From Rhipidocladum racemiflorum (lineage: Eukaryota; Streptophyta; Magnoliopsida; Poales; Poaceae): a stretch of DNA of 64,000 nucleotides. This document shows positions 1 to 10,535 of the stretch, one piece after another. Below the pieces are notes generated by a model. It worked only from the letters and a program-made list of their open reading frames with translations, had not been told where the DNA came from and searched no databases. The stretch is taken from assembly GCA_036346355.1 (NCBI GenBank), contig CM070590.1, forward strand, positions 45,851,749-45,915,748. The letters are read 5' to 3'. A program made the position numbers and the translations under genes. Position 1 is the first letter of the stretch. The number at the start of each line of letters is the position of its first letter.

Positions 1-770
1 TGTCATCTCAATATATATTTTGATGATCTGAACGTCATCAAAACCACAGAGAAATTAAAGGAAGCAAGTACTTACATTTCGACAAAGTTTGAGATGGAGG
101 ATTTGGGTAAAACCAAATGCTGCTTAAGCCTGCATCTTGAGCATTTCGCAGAAGAAATTTTAGTGTCGAATTTAAGTCTGGTTTTGTTCTCTGCGGTGGT
201 GCAGCCATTTCTTGGCGGTCTTTCAAATAGACTTTGATGGCCACCTCTACCAACCACTCAGTGATTATATCGTTATATGAAGCCTCACGGGAATGCGTTT
301 GGCTAAGGCGTGTAATTAACCATGTCCAGAAGTCATGTGGTATGAATACCGTCGACACCCCTACTATTATCTATGAAGATAACGCTACTTGTGTTGCACA
401 AATGCAAATGGGTTATGTAAAGACCAATATCACGAAGCATATTGCCCATAAGTTCTTCTATCCTCACGAACTCCAGAAGAATAGTGAGGTAAAAATAATG
501 TAAACTAAGTCATGTGAAAATCTAGTAGATTTATTCACAAAATGAATTTGTTCTTGGATCGATCTGTTCAATAAAAAGAACTGCTCAGTCCAGGGCAAAG
601 GTACTTCCAACTGCTCCTGTCCCCGGTTTCCAACGATTCCTAAGAATAGTGAGGTAAAAATAATGCAAACTAAGTCATGTAAAAATCTAGTAGATTTATT
701 CACAAAATCTTTGCCAAAGTCTACCTTCCAAAGGTATGTCAATGGCATTGGAATGAGGCAACTTAGAGAT
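1..770 (+). pseudogene. Ty1/copia pol fragment (end of reverse transcriptase, RNase H)
   Basis: Frame 1 from base 1 reads the tail of a copia reverse transcriptase: FDDLNVI in place of the usual YVDD box, then FEMEDLGKTK and a LEHF-like stretch. After a deletion near 170-185, the RNase H part resumes with CGGAAISW, MATSTNHSVI, SRECVWLR, YEDNATCVAQ and KHIAHKFFYPHELQK, and the pol end with LVDLFTK and GIGMRQLRDL. Several in-frame stops (one at a TAG before TLMATSTNH, one TAA in the first LVDLFTK copy) make it non-functional. The N-terminal two thirds of pol lies outside the window. It belongs to the same element as the LTR at about 15174, from which a later gypsy insertion separated it. The family assignment rests on the RNase H motifs and is secure. 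Confidence 0.85.
479..710 (+). repeat. Direct duplication inside the copia fragment
   Basis: A segment of about 66 bp at 479-545 recurs at 644-710, an offset of 165. It differs in a few bases, including TAA versus CAA in the LVDLFTK region. About 100 bp of unrelated filler lies between the copies. The second copy continues into the normal end of pol. Confidence 0.8.
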
Positions 771-1019
771 TTGCAGAGTTCAGGGGGAGTAAATCCTGAA
801 CCATAATCCCTTTTGCTCGATCCTGAAGATCATAGTTTATATCTTGAAGATTATAAGTTGTGCTCTTTTCACTTAAGTGAGTTTTCTTGAAGTTTCTCAC
901 ATTAAGGTTTTTAATGAGGCAACTAGTGTAACACGGAGTGCGAGTGCAATGTACTCTTTTCTCCATCCCTTTTTTCCCACTGGGTTTTTGGGAGGAGTTT
1001 TTAATGAGACATGTGCATT
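771..1019 (+). mobile_element. Copia 3' internal noncoding region, left part
   Basis: This is noncoding sequence between the pol end and the 3' LTR of the copia element. It ends at the target-site duplication ACGCG and continues at 15155 with the polypurine tract AAGGGGGAG, immediately before the LTR. Confidence 0.7.
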
Positions 1020-1024
1020 ACGCG

Positions 1025-1850
1025 TGTCGGGGTTTCGAGCACCGGCAATACGATTTGTAAGTCTAGGGGGTCGTGCATTCCCTCTCCTCGATGGTTGACT
1101 CTGAGAGCCCAAGGTATATACTGGTTCGGGCCGAATGTCCCTACTCCAGTTCGTGCGTGGTTCTGTATTGCTTTCGGTTGTGAGGTTACAAGCGTCTCTT
1201 GCCTTAGGAGGGAAGAGAGTTCATCTATCCATCCCCCCCGTGGGTCCTGCCTCCCTTTATATAGTCGGAGGGGGCAGGCGACATGGGGGTCTTGAAAAAG
1301 AAAAAAGAAGAGGATGGAGCGTCCCTAGCCCGGGAGTCCTGGTCTCCAGCGATTGACCAGTGCCTGTCCATCCTGTGCCGGGTAGGTAGACACACTGGGT
1401 GGCATGGTTTTTTGCCCCATTGGGAAGTGGCGTACCTACCCCCTGCACATCTGCCAGATGCTGAGGTAGGGCTTTGACTCTGGCACCGTCTCGGGAGTGT
1501 GCACGTCCGTCTGCTGTACCCGTCTGGGTGACATGACCGGTGTCTTGACTTCGGTGCTTTTCTTGCAGGGGAGCCACCTGCCCACGTATAGTCGCTCTGA
1601 GCCGTCGTGTCTGTTGGGCAGGTGGCCAGTCACAGGCGGGGGTGCCGAGCTCCCCTTAGGCGGAGTCGGCCTTGGCTAGCCTGGCGCCATCAAGGTGTCC
1701 GACCTATGGGGGTCAGACCAGCTCCTGACTGGCTTGGTAGGGGACGAGCGTCCCTTGCAGCCCGGCGAGGCCTCCGGCCGAAGTTGGGCATGGGGTGGCC
1801 CAATCGCCTTCTCGGGCCGCTGGGGGTACCCATGGTATAAGTACTCGTTA
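1025..1850 (-). repeat. 3' LTR of the Tat element
   Basis: It begins TGTCGGGG, right after the TSD ACGCG. It matches 14339-15149 along its whole length, with roughly a dozen differences over the first ~330 bases by eye. The inner end reads TA where CA is expected. On the minus strand a TATA box (CTATATAAAG) lies at about 1255-1264, the correct orientation for this element. Confidence 0.92.
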
Positions 1851-1950
1851 GTAGCCCGTGAGCCCCCGAGCGAGTTTGTCAGAGGTGCTCGGGGGTTTGC
1901 CCTGAGTTGGCGAAGACCTGATCGAGCATGGTTGCTTGGTCGTCTTGACC

Positions 1951-2310
1951 GGGTGCGCGCGAGCGCACCCAGTGGGTGTAGCCCCCGAGCCCCCGAGCGG
2001 GTCAAAGAGCCGGTCGGGGGGTTACCCGGTCAACGAGGACCCGGCCAAGTGCTTGCGGGCGCACTTAGTCGGTTGTTTTTGTCTGGGTGCGCGCGAGCGC
2101 ACCCGTTGGGTGTAGCCCCTGAGCGGGTCGAAGAGCCGGTCGGGTGGTTACCCGGTCGACGAGGACCCAACCAAGTGCGTGCGGGCGCACTTAGTCGGTT
2201 GTTTTTGTCCGGGTGCGTGCGAGCGCACCTGTTGGGTGTAGCCCCCGAGCCTCCGAGCAGGTCGAAGAGCCGGTCAGGGTGTTACCCGGTCGACGCGGAC
2301 GTCCGAACTC
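1951..2310. repeat. GC-rich tandem repeat, ~126-134 bp unit
   Basis: Copies start at 1951, 2085 and 2211, each with a GGGTGCGYGCGAGCGCACC-type palindrome followed by a shared block containing AAGAGCCGGTCGG. The third copy is incomplete. It lies next to the 3' LTR, in the element's 3' untranslated region. Confidence 0.85.
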
Positions 2311-3080
2311 CTTCGGATGGGCTTCCAACGTCTGGATGCTTAGCTTATGGTTGAAAGTCGGTGACGACCGCCATCAGGAGTGAGCCGCTGGGCTACTAAT
2401 CATTTTGTGGTCTTGGCGGCCCATCAAGCTTCTCTTGTTGGCGGCGGAACGGTTGGCCCGGCCTAGGAGGTGAAGCTGAGGGGTCGTGCAGTGCTTCGTT
2501 TGAAGCGGCGTCCTTCCGCCTCCCGCCGTCTTGTTGCGATTTTAATGCGTAGTGGAAGGAAACCGTCGCACATTTCCGAGGCTTGGAACAGTTAAGGCGT
2601 TGGCGCGTGCGATGTTCCGCCCGAGACGGCGCCTGTCCGGACCGTCTCGTCTCCATAAACATAGCGCGGGGGGTGGAGAAGCTGTTGTGCTTCACCCATC
2701 GTGTTTACTTTGCTGCTTTCTCGTTTCTTCTCTTCCGCTTCTCACCCCCAAGACACCCTTCGAAGGGCAGATGTCGAGCGGAGATCGTGACCCCGCCGGT
2801 AATCGGAGGGCCGAGAAGCGTCCAGCGTCTGCGGATCCGCGGGGTTCGGACCCCCGGTGGCTCCGCGCTGGCGCTAGGTCTTCTGCTATTGCGGTGGAAG
2901 GCAGGCTCTTCCTGCCTTCGTCCTCCTTCCGCACTCGGGGCCCACCTTCGATATAGGTTATCGTCGTTTAGTTTCGGGGTAGACCTAGCTTCCTCCTGAT
3001 GCGGGCTTGTTTTTCTTGCCTTTCCCACCGCTTCCGGCTCGGATTCACGACCGCCGCCCGCGGCGTCCTCGTCGGCGACC
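2311..3080. other. GC-rich Tat 3' region without a clear gene
   Basis: Several overlapping open frames on both strands reflect the high GC content, and none resembles a known family. The end of this stretch probably holds the promoter and leader of the antisense ORF that begins at 3081. No clear TATA box was recognised. Confidence 0.4.
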
Positions 3081-3725
3081 ATGGTTGGGATGAGGGAAGT
3101 GGACGTCGCAGGTGCCATTGCTCTTGCCACTTCGCCTGCCCCCGGTGGCCCTTCCGCTACGAGGACTCGGAAGGCCGACTTGACGGATGCGCTAACAAAG
3201 CTCCAGGCCACCCTGTCCGCCCAAGCCGCAGCTGCCGCTGCTCAGGAAGCAGAGGCGTCGTCCCAGCGGGCTCGAGCCGAGGTCGTTGAGGAGGAGCTTA
3301 TCAGGATGCGTCGGGATCTCGTCTGCATGCTTCACCCGGCCTTCGAGAGTATGGCCAGGTCCCTAGAGCCGCTGGGGGTGAGGCTAGAAGAGCCCCCAGA
3401 GCGAACTGCGGCGCAGTATGCCTTCGGCCTCACCCGAGCGGTCGATGCCCTGGCCGCACTGCCCTGTGCCCTCGATGAGCGTTCAGCTCGCGAGGGACGG
3501 GACATTACTATCCTGGTGGCGGAACACGTACTGTCCTGCTGTGCTAGTCGTGATGCCTCCTTTGACCCAATGGCGACCGTCACTAGAGTTGAAGGGGACA
3601 CAGGCCAGGCGCGAGTGAGGGTCCGGGCGGCGTTGGAGTCAGTGGCGGGGAGGCTGTGCGTGGAGCCCCAGGGCGCGGTTATTGACAGCGGCGACGACTC
3701 CGATGACGACGACGCCTGGGGCTAG
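3081..3725 (+). CDS. Antisense ORF A of the Tat element, coiled-coil/acidic-tail protein
   Basis: A 214-aa ORF on the strand opposite to pol. The N-terminus is low complexity. Residues ~35-80 are rich in Ala, Gln, Glu and Arg and look like a coiled coil (QAAAAAAQEAEASSQRARAE). A more hydrophobic middle part follows, and the protein ends in an acidic tract GDDSDDDDAWG. I do not recognise a catalytic motif. Tat retrotransposons of grasses often carry extra ORFs antisense to pol, and position and orientation fit that class. The frame is uninterrupted, unlike pol of the same element. The start is the first Met of the long frame; an upstream exon is possible. The product's role is unknown. Confidence 0.6.
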   Translation: MVGMREVDVAGAIALATSPAPGGPSATRTRKADLTDALTKLQATLSAQAAAAAAQEAEASSQRARAEVVEEELIRMRRDLVCMLHPAFESMARSLEPLGVRLEEPPERTAAQYAFGLTRAVDALAALPCALDERSAREGRDITILVAEHVLSCCASRDASFDPMATVTRVEGDTGQARVRVRAALESVAGRLCVEPQGAVIDSGDDSDDDDAWG

Positions 3726-3969
3726 GGTCCCTTTAGGCGCTTGCCCCCTTTGTCTTTTTCAATCTCTGCATTTTAGTTTTTGGATAATAGTGGTGGAACA
3801 GTGTGGTGTCACCTTGATGAATGAGGTCTAGCTATTATCTTCTTCTTCCTTTTTGGTTGTGTCCTTCTGCATCCCCTTTCCTCGGCGTATACTCGCTCGC
3901 CGATCGCGGCCATTAGGAACCACTGGGGTTGCCTGGGTGTAGGTCGGAATGCTGGAGGAAGAAACGTTG
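3726..3969. other. Downstream flank of antisense ORF A
   Basis: T-rich sequence following the stop codon, plausibly the 3' untranslated part of antisense ORF A. It leads directly into the 82-bp array. No gene is seen. Confidence 0.35.
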
Positions 3970-4392
3970 CGTCATAGGCCGACGCTACCTTAGTTGGCAA
4001 GGGCGCCCAGACGCTTTTCACAAGGTTCTGGTGTCCGAGTGCTCATTTTGCGTCATAGCTGGACGTTGCCTTGGTCGGCGCGGGCACCCAGATGCCCCTT
4101 AGTGAGGTTCTGGTGCCCGAGTGCTCATTTTACGTCGTAGCTAGACGTTGCCTCGGTCAGCGCGGGCACCCAGATGCCTCTTAGCGAGGTTCTGGTGCCC
4201 GAGTGCTCGTTTTACGTCGTAGCTAGACGTTGCCTCGGTCGGCGCGGGCACCCAGATGCCTCTTAGCGAGGTTCTGGTGCCTGAGTGCTCGTTTTACGTC
4301 GTAGCTAGACGTTGCCTTGGTCAGCGCGGGTACCCAGATGCATCTTAGCGAGGTTCTAGTGCCCGAGTGCTCGTTTTGCGTCGTAGCTAGAC
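3970..4392. repeat. 82-bp tandem array (5 units plus a partial one)
   Basis: The marker CGTCRTAGCT-type sequence starts units at 3970, 4051, 4133, 4215, 4297 and 4379, so the period is 81-82 bp. Units 2-5 are nearly identical and the first is more diverged. The array lies in the 3' untranslated region of the Tat element between the two antisense genes. Confidence 0.93.
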
Positions 4393-4586
4393 GAAGGGTG
4401 CCCGTCCCGAGTTCTCACTCGATGAGACTATCTTCGGGAGAAGCAGCTGCTGTCTGTCCCATGTATACGCCCCGTCCGCAGGTGTGGGACCTGGAGGGGG
4501 TGAGCGGACACGCGTTTACCAACGCTGGTTTGAACGCCGTGCTCGTGTGAGCTAATAACGAGTAATCCGAGTGGGACCTGGAGATC

Positions 4587-6650
4587 TGTTGGGAACCGAA
4601 TTTGCAAATCCGGACCCTCTGTGTATTCAACACTAGTCCAGGATCATGCTAGTGCACACAGTTTCAACATCGGTATATATCACAATCATACTTAACGAAA
4701 TAGTAAGGTACCTTAATTAATTAACCAAACTAGTTGCTCGATCTTATTGTTAAGTTACAAAGATACGCCTCGCAGGGTAAAGACTTATTAAAGAGAAATA
4801 ATTGCAGCGGAATAAAATGGATTTCGTGGCGCCATCCAATATACCACAGGCAACTGACTGGGCTCGCTCCATAGTTAGACGGCTCCTCCTGGTATTCTTC
4901 CTCCAAAGCTGGTGTCGACTCTTCTTCAACTGATGTAGTATTGTGGCAAGGATGAGTACTTGGTACTCAGCAAGTCATGCACAGAATGCAAACTAATATT
5001 CTACATGCAGGGCTTATTACAAAGGATAGGCTAACAGGTTCATTTGCAGTAAAGTAGCATGAATAAATACAATAATAGATTGTAAAGCGGTAAAGCAATA
5101 ATGAATAAAGTACTTTCACAATGATCTCACAAATAAAGCATTTCCCAATCCTAGGCCCAATTCGTCATCCCAAACCAACCATTCTTCCAAAGTCAAGTCA
5201 TTTTTATGAAAGTCTAACCCTTGACTGTAATTCCCGATCAATGTCCAATGCCGCAGACTCGGCTATTCGAATAGATTTTACACTCTGCAAAGGTTATGCA
5301 CTTTACCCACAAGATACAGCCAAACACCACAAAGGTGAGTGTCCATAACAAAGTCTTTCGGAAACCTCTAACTGTACAAGTGGGCCTCCCCGGTTATTGT
5401 ACACTAACCCTTCCCTTGGCAAAGGCGAAGTCTAGGTCAAGCAACCGTTAGATGGGTACCTGGCCGCAGCCCCGATACGCTCCCCCGTACAACTGCACAA
5501 AAGGTATAGTTGACACCCCGAGGTCCCACAAGTAAGTTATTAGCAACTTAATCAACTAGGTCCTTCCCATTACAGACATGTGGTTGCACGTTTGACTCAG
5601 TTCAAAGGCTTGCAAGGTTAAGTCCTTAGGGTGACCGAGGCAAGACTACACGAAGAACCAAATCAACTTCCCCGGTGCCACAACTGGCCCACTCGATCAT
5701 TCTTGCCACATGCCCGGTCGAAACTATTTATCAAACCCCCAGTTGATTACCATGCACCACGTACCATTAACATCATCATCAATAACACATGCCACTTTCC
5801 AGAAATATGTTCCATATCTCATTAAGTCAAGATTAACATGTAATTGTCCAAAATCATGTCATGTATACGTGGCAGGTCTAAACATTATACTACAACGGTC
5901 TAAATACCCATGTTGGCAATTTAATAAAATCCAACTAATAATCCACAAGTTGGCTCTTATCTAATCTCCCGGAATTAATTAAAGCATTTTCTAACCAACA
6001 TAGCATGCAATAGTTTAAATTAAGTTAATTTCTAAAAGTAGGATCAACATGGTCAAAGCATAACTTGCCTTCAAAAAGTACTTGATCTTGGTCTTGAGCT
6101 GGCTCCTGGGTCAAAACTTCACCTTCGAAGCCTTCGGGTACTTCCACGTCTACCCGTAACGTGTGCAAATAGCAATAAATAAATAAAACATTACATACAC
6201 ATGGCTCAAAAGTTCAAATAAAGTCCATAACAGAAAGGGCATAATTTTACAAATTTTTAGAAATTTGAATCGCCCAAATCGGAGTTAAAATGCAAAAGTT
6301 ATAATTGTTTAAAGTTTAAAGAATCTGTTAAATAAATATAAACAGAGAAAAATTCATGTCCAAAAATTAATTAAAATTCATATTTAAGTAGATCTCAATT
6401 TTATAAAAATTTAGAAAGTAGAATCGTTCAAATCGGAGTTGAAACGCAAAAGTTATAAGCGTTTGAAGTTTGAAAATTCAGATAAATCAATAAACCGAAT
6501 TAATTCATTTATTTTTCTAATGAAAATCCGAATTTATGACGTCAGCATGGAATTTGAATTTCCACCGAATTATTTTTCTATTGAAAAATCAAAATATGAA
6601 GTCAGCATTGCATCATCTGGCCCACGGACTCGGTTCACGGTTCGGCTTCG
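4587..6650 (-). mobile_element. Truncated LTR of a TGTAACATCC-type gypsy family
   Basis: The left edge (TGTTGGGAACC at 4587) aligns with the left edge of the complete solo LTR at 38613 (TGTCGGGACCC). The shared order of motifs continues for about 2 kb: ACACTAGTCCAGGATCA, the CTTGACTGTAATYCCCGA block and TCGGAGTTRAAACGCAAAAG. The match stops near 6650, so only the 3' portion of the LTR (in its own orientation) is present. It interrupts the upstream part of antisense gene B. The ORFs inside are fortuitous. Confidence 0.85.
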
Positions 6651-9357
6651 GTCCACCAGGCAACGACGAGGTCGTGGTGCATGCTTCTTTCTTCGAGCGC
6701 GGTTTTGGGCTGCCTCTCTATCCGTTCGTCCGCGGGCTGCTGCTCTTCTACGGGGTGGAGGTGCACCACCTCAACCCCAATGGCGTGCTTCACATTGCGG
6801 TCTTCATCACGCTAGGCGAAGCCTTCCTGGGGATCGACCCCCACTGGGGGCTCTGGAGGCACCTCTTCCAGGTACGGTTGTGGAGGGACAAGCCGACAGA
6901 TGTTGCCGCATCCTTTGGCGGCGTAGTCTTCCAGTTACACGGTGGCCGTACGGTGGATTACATCGATGTGAATCTGCCATCGTCGAACCGGGGGTGGCAC
7001 TCCGAGTGGTTCTACTTTCAGAACTCGGGGGGCAGCACCCCGATCTTCTCCGGCCGACTTCCTGAAGCGGGCCCCCAATGGGGCTGGGGTCCCGATAAGA
7101 AGGACAAGAAGAAGGTGGTGATGATCGTCGAGCGGATCAAGGCCCTGAAGATGCAAGGCTTGACCAGTGACATCGTCATGCGCGCATTCATGAGAATGTG
7201 CATTCAACCCCTCATGAATCGGATACACCCCATGTTTCGGTACGATGGGGCATTCGATCCCATAAGGGTGTTCGAGTTGGAGCTTCCGGCGTCGAAGCTC
7301 GAGGCCCGAGTTTCCGCCGTCATCGGCGTGGGTGCCACCGAGGTGGCGAGCGGTGTCCCTGCGCCATTCTCGTTGCGCAATCCGCCAAATCTGGTAAACC
7401 GGGCGGTCCCTTCCTCCCTGGTTCCTTTTCTTCGGCTTTTTGGTGCTTGTTTGAGCGTATTCTTGTAGGGGCTCGGCGGGATGGTCTCCCGGGCTTTATT
7501 ACCAGGGGAGAAGGATCTAAAGGTCATGGCCTGCACAGCTTCCGAGCAGCGTGACTCCGTCCGCAGAAAGCGGAAGGAGGAGAGGAGAAAGAAGATGGTG
7601 GCGGAGAAGAAGTAGGAGCGCGCGGCTAGGGCCGCGTGCGGCGAGGAAGTTTCCAACCCAACCTTCGTCGAGTGGGACAGCCTGGAGTCGTCCTCAGATG
7701 AGAGCGGTGAGGACAGCGGGGGCGATTCGGGCCGCTCGCTGCTCGCCCGCCGCTCGGCGCATGTCCGAGCGAGGACGCCGCCAGGGCGCCGGCACCGTTG
7801 AGCCTCAGGAGGAGGCACCGCCGGCGAGGGCGTCCCCGAGGAGGCGAAGAAGAGCTCCCGCCACCGCCGCCGGGGGAGTCGCCAGCCGGCGCGAGTCAGC
7901 TGCCGGAGGGGGCCCTACCACCGTTGCTCGGGAACGCGCCAGCAGGGGCGGCCCATGAATCGGTGGTGATAGCCTTAGATCCCCCGGGGAGGTCTCCGGA
8001 AGCGCCAACGGCCGGGACGGTTTAGTCAGAGTCCGCCCTGATCCCACTGCCTATGCTTACCTGGCCGGGCAACGACCCGTCCAGAAGGCCGTTGTTCGTG
8101 TTGGACGACGCGGCGGAGCACGAGGAGTGGGAGGCCCTTCAGGAGGGCGAACGGCGTGTCGAGGCTGAGGTCAACCAGATCCGCAAAAGTCTAACCCTTT
8201 CCCTCGAGTCCTCCAGCAAGGAGCTGGACTCCGTCACCGGAGTACTTCACTCTACCGAGACGGTAAGTTCAAAAAACCTGTCCCCGCAACTTTTGGACGG
8301 GCTTGCGGTTGATTGATCGGATCGTGTTTTGCAGCATTTGCAGATCCGGTCGGTGGAGAAGTCCGGGTTCCACTGGCACCTGTATGGCCGGAGGAAGGCT
8401 GCCGAGGGGGATCGTGACCGCCTTGAGGTGCTGCTACGCGACGCTCGGGAGACCTGGACGCCGAGCGGGAGAAGACGGCCCTTGCCGACCAGAGGCTGGA
8501 TTGGGTCGTGCAGCTTTTGCAAGAAACACGGTTGATGAACCAGACCCTGGAAAGGGAGGCGTCCGAGGCCAACGACGCCAAGGCCTCTGCCATCGCTGTG
8601 GAGGAGTCCGCTCGGTCGGAGGCGACCCGCCTTCGGGACGAGCGTGACTCGGCCCGAGGGGAGGCCGACCAACTGTGCGCCGAGCGGAACACCGCTCAAG
8701 AGGAACTGGCTTCGGCGAGGATACTTGTGGAAGATGCCGCGCTCGATCGGGAGGCCCGAACCAAGGCTGAGGAAGGCCTTCTTGCCATGGCAGCTTCCGC
8801 GGCCAGTAAGTTGCCCAAACCTTCGATCTCGCGGTCGTGGTCGAGAGGGAGCAGTTTTCTAACATGGTCTTGAACTTGTAGAGTTGCAGAAGAACCTCAG
8901 CAACGCCGTGAAGGCACGAAAGTCGGTGGAGGAGGAGCGCGACGTGATGGCCATGGCGCGAGACGTGGCTCTGACGGCCCGGCAGCTGGCGGAAGGGGAG
9001 CGGTCCGAGCAGGCCACCGAGCTGGTGACCCTTCAGGAGGTCGGCCGGGGTGTCTGCGACCGGGTGCTCGGGCTTACCGCGGGTTCAAGCTCCCTCACTA
9101 CCGTATTGGCTGGCGTGCCAGAGCACGTCGAGGCCTCGGTGAGCGAGGCAGCTGCACTTGGTGCTTCATCGGCGCCAATCAATGCCGTTTCTCACTACAA
9201 CGGCATCGACCTCGAGATCGTCAGTAGCGGGATCGCCGGGAATCAGACCAACAAGGAGATCGACGGTTTCGAGTCCTGGGTCAACCTGTACACCCGAGTG
9301 ATCGCCGAGAGGATTTCACCGCGCAGTGTCCTTCATGGAGGGTCGGAGGGGGATTAG
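6645..9357 (+). pseudogene. Antisense gene B of the Tat element, putative gypsy-type transposon domain, spliced
   Basis: The sequence at 6660-7393 reads VVHASFFERGFGLPLYPFVR, LNPNGVLHIAVFI, HWGLWRHLFQVR and SEWFYFQNSG, the pattern of the grass 'putative gypsy type transposon' domain (Pfam Transposase_28). Introns with GT-AG ends are visible at 7394-7468, 8263-8334 and 8806-8881, with exon phases that fit. Later exons encode a basic/acidic linker, then a long Arg/Glu/Ala coiled coil (LMNQTLEREASEANDAKASA onward), ending ERISPRSVLHGGSEGD and a TAG at 9355. The 5' end is cut off by the LTR fragment at 4587-~6650. A TAG at about 7612-7614 and a frameshift near 8450 break the frame. It runs against the transposon's own transcription. 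Its function is unknown; similar ORFs accompany Tat elements. Confidence 0.8.
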
Positions 9358-10535
9358 TTTTTTGTTTTTGTAGCGCGATAAATTTATGTAACGAACTTTA
9401 AGCAAATCGCAGGGCTTTGGCCGATCGGGCCCTATCTTTTTGTACTTGCTCGCTGTAGTAAACACTTGACGACCGTAGCCCTTGGGGACCGTAGGGACCA
9501 GGCGCAGATTGGAATGTTAACACTTTCGGGCGAAGTGCGAAAAGAGGGGCACAAGCCCAGGTGCGAAGTGTTCGCTAGTGCTCACATGGGAAAGGAGTGT
9601 TCCCAACCGACTACGGGTTGGTCCGCATAGGTACTTTCTTCTTCCGCGAGACACCACTTCGATAGCCGCTGGGGCGTAGGCCGTAGCGCTCGGGTCGAGA
9701 GGGTTACAGCTAGGGAAAATCCGATAGCCGGCCGGGTCACCAGGCCGTGTGAGTTCTAAGGACTGGTAGCCCCTGAGCGGTGCATGGCGACCAAGATGTG
9801 GTCATCAAGCAGCGCTCAAGTTCAGGAGACATGGCGGAGGAGAGAAAAAAGCGCGAAAATCGAGAAGAGGTTCGGATAGAAATGTCTTAACTTTCAAGTA
9901 GTCAAGTCTTGTTGGGGTTGGTGCATCATTGCATCGGCCTCTCATCCCTATATTTACTATGACCGTCCTCGTTTTCCATGCCTTGGGGTACAAGAGGGGG
10001 CGAGGGGCGCGTTAGCAAACGCAACCACCTGCCCCTTCCCTTCTTCTCCAAGCCTTGCTTTGCTCCCCTTCCCTTCTTCATGGCGGATCTCCAGCCCTTC
10101 GGCTGGCAGGTGAGGTACTCCCAGGGGGAGGCATGGAGGATGATCGTGGAGGCGATGGAGGCTGTTCGGGTCAGGCAGGACACTGTGCGGGTTGACGCGC
10201 TTATCCGTGCTGTCCCCTGCCTCTACAGGGCGAGGTCTGCTCTTGTCGAGGCGGTCGTGTGGAGGCGCCAAGAGGTGGATGGCTCAGGTTGGGGGTGTGA
10301 TGGCACGGTAGGCCTCTTTCGTCCTCACGATGTAAAATTTTTTGACGAAATAAAGTCTTTGTTTCGCTGGGAAGTTGTCTCTTGCTCTTTTTTGCATTTG
10401 CTTGCCTGTTGCGTGGTACACTCAATGACTGTAGCCTTTAGAAACCTCAGGGGTCGGGCGTGGATCGGAGTGTTAACATTCCCGTGCAAGCTAGTGATCT
10501 TGCGTTTCCAGGCAGCGCACGGACGGGGAAAAGCC
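9358..10535. other. Tat region between antisense gene B and pol
   Basis: No recognisable protein. A frame from the Met at 10080 (MADLQPFGWQVRYSQGEAWR onward) covers about 75 codons and could be a further small antisense ORF. Its longer extension merely runs over the complement of pol. The rest looks like mixed transposon untranslated sequence. Confidence 0.4.

Noticed and set aside
2552..3211. Overlapping long ORFs on both strands
   Set aside because: GC-rich transposon DNA opens frames by chance; none shows a domain, and they overlap the better-supported antisense ORF at 3081.
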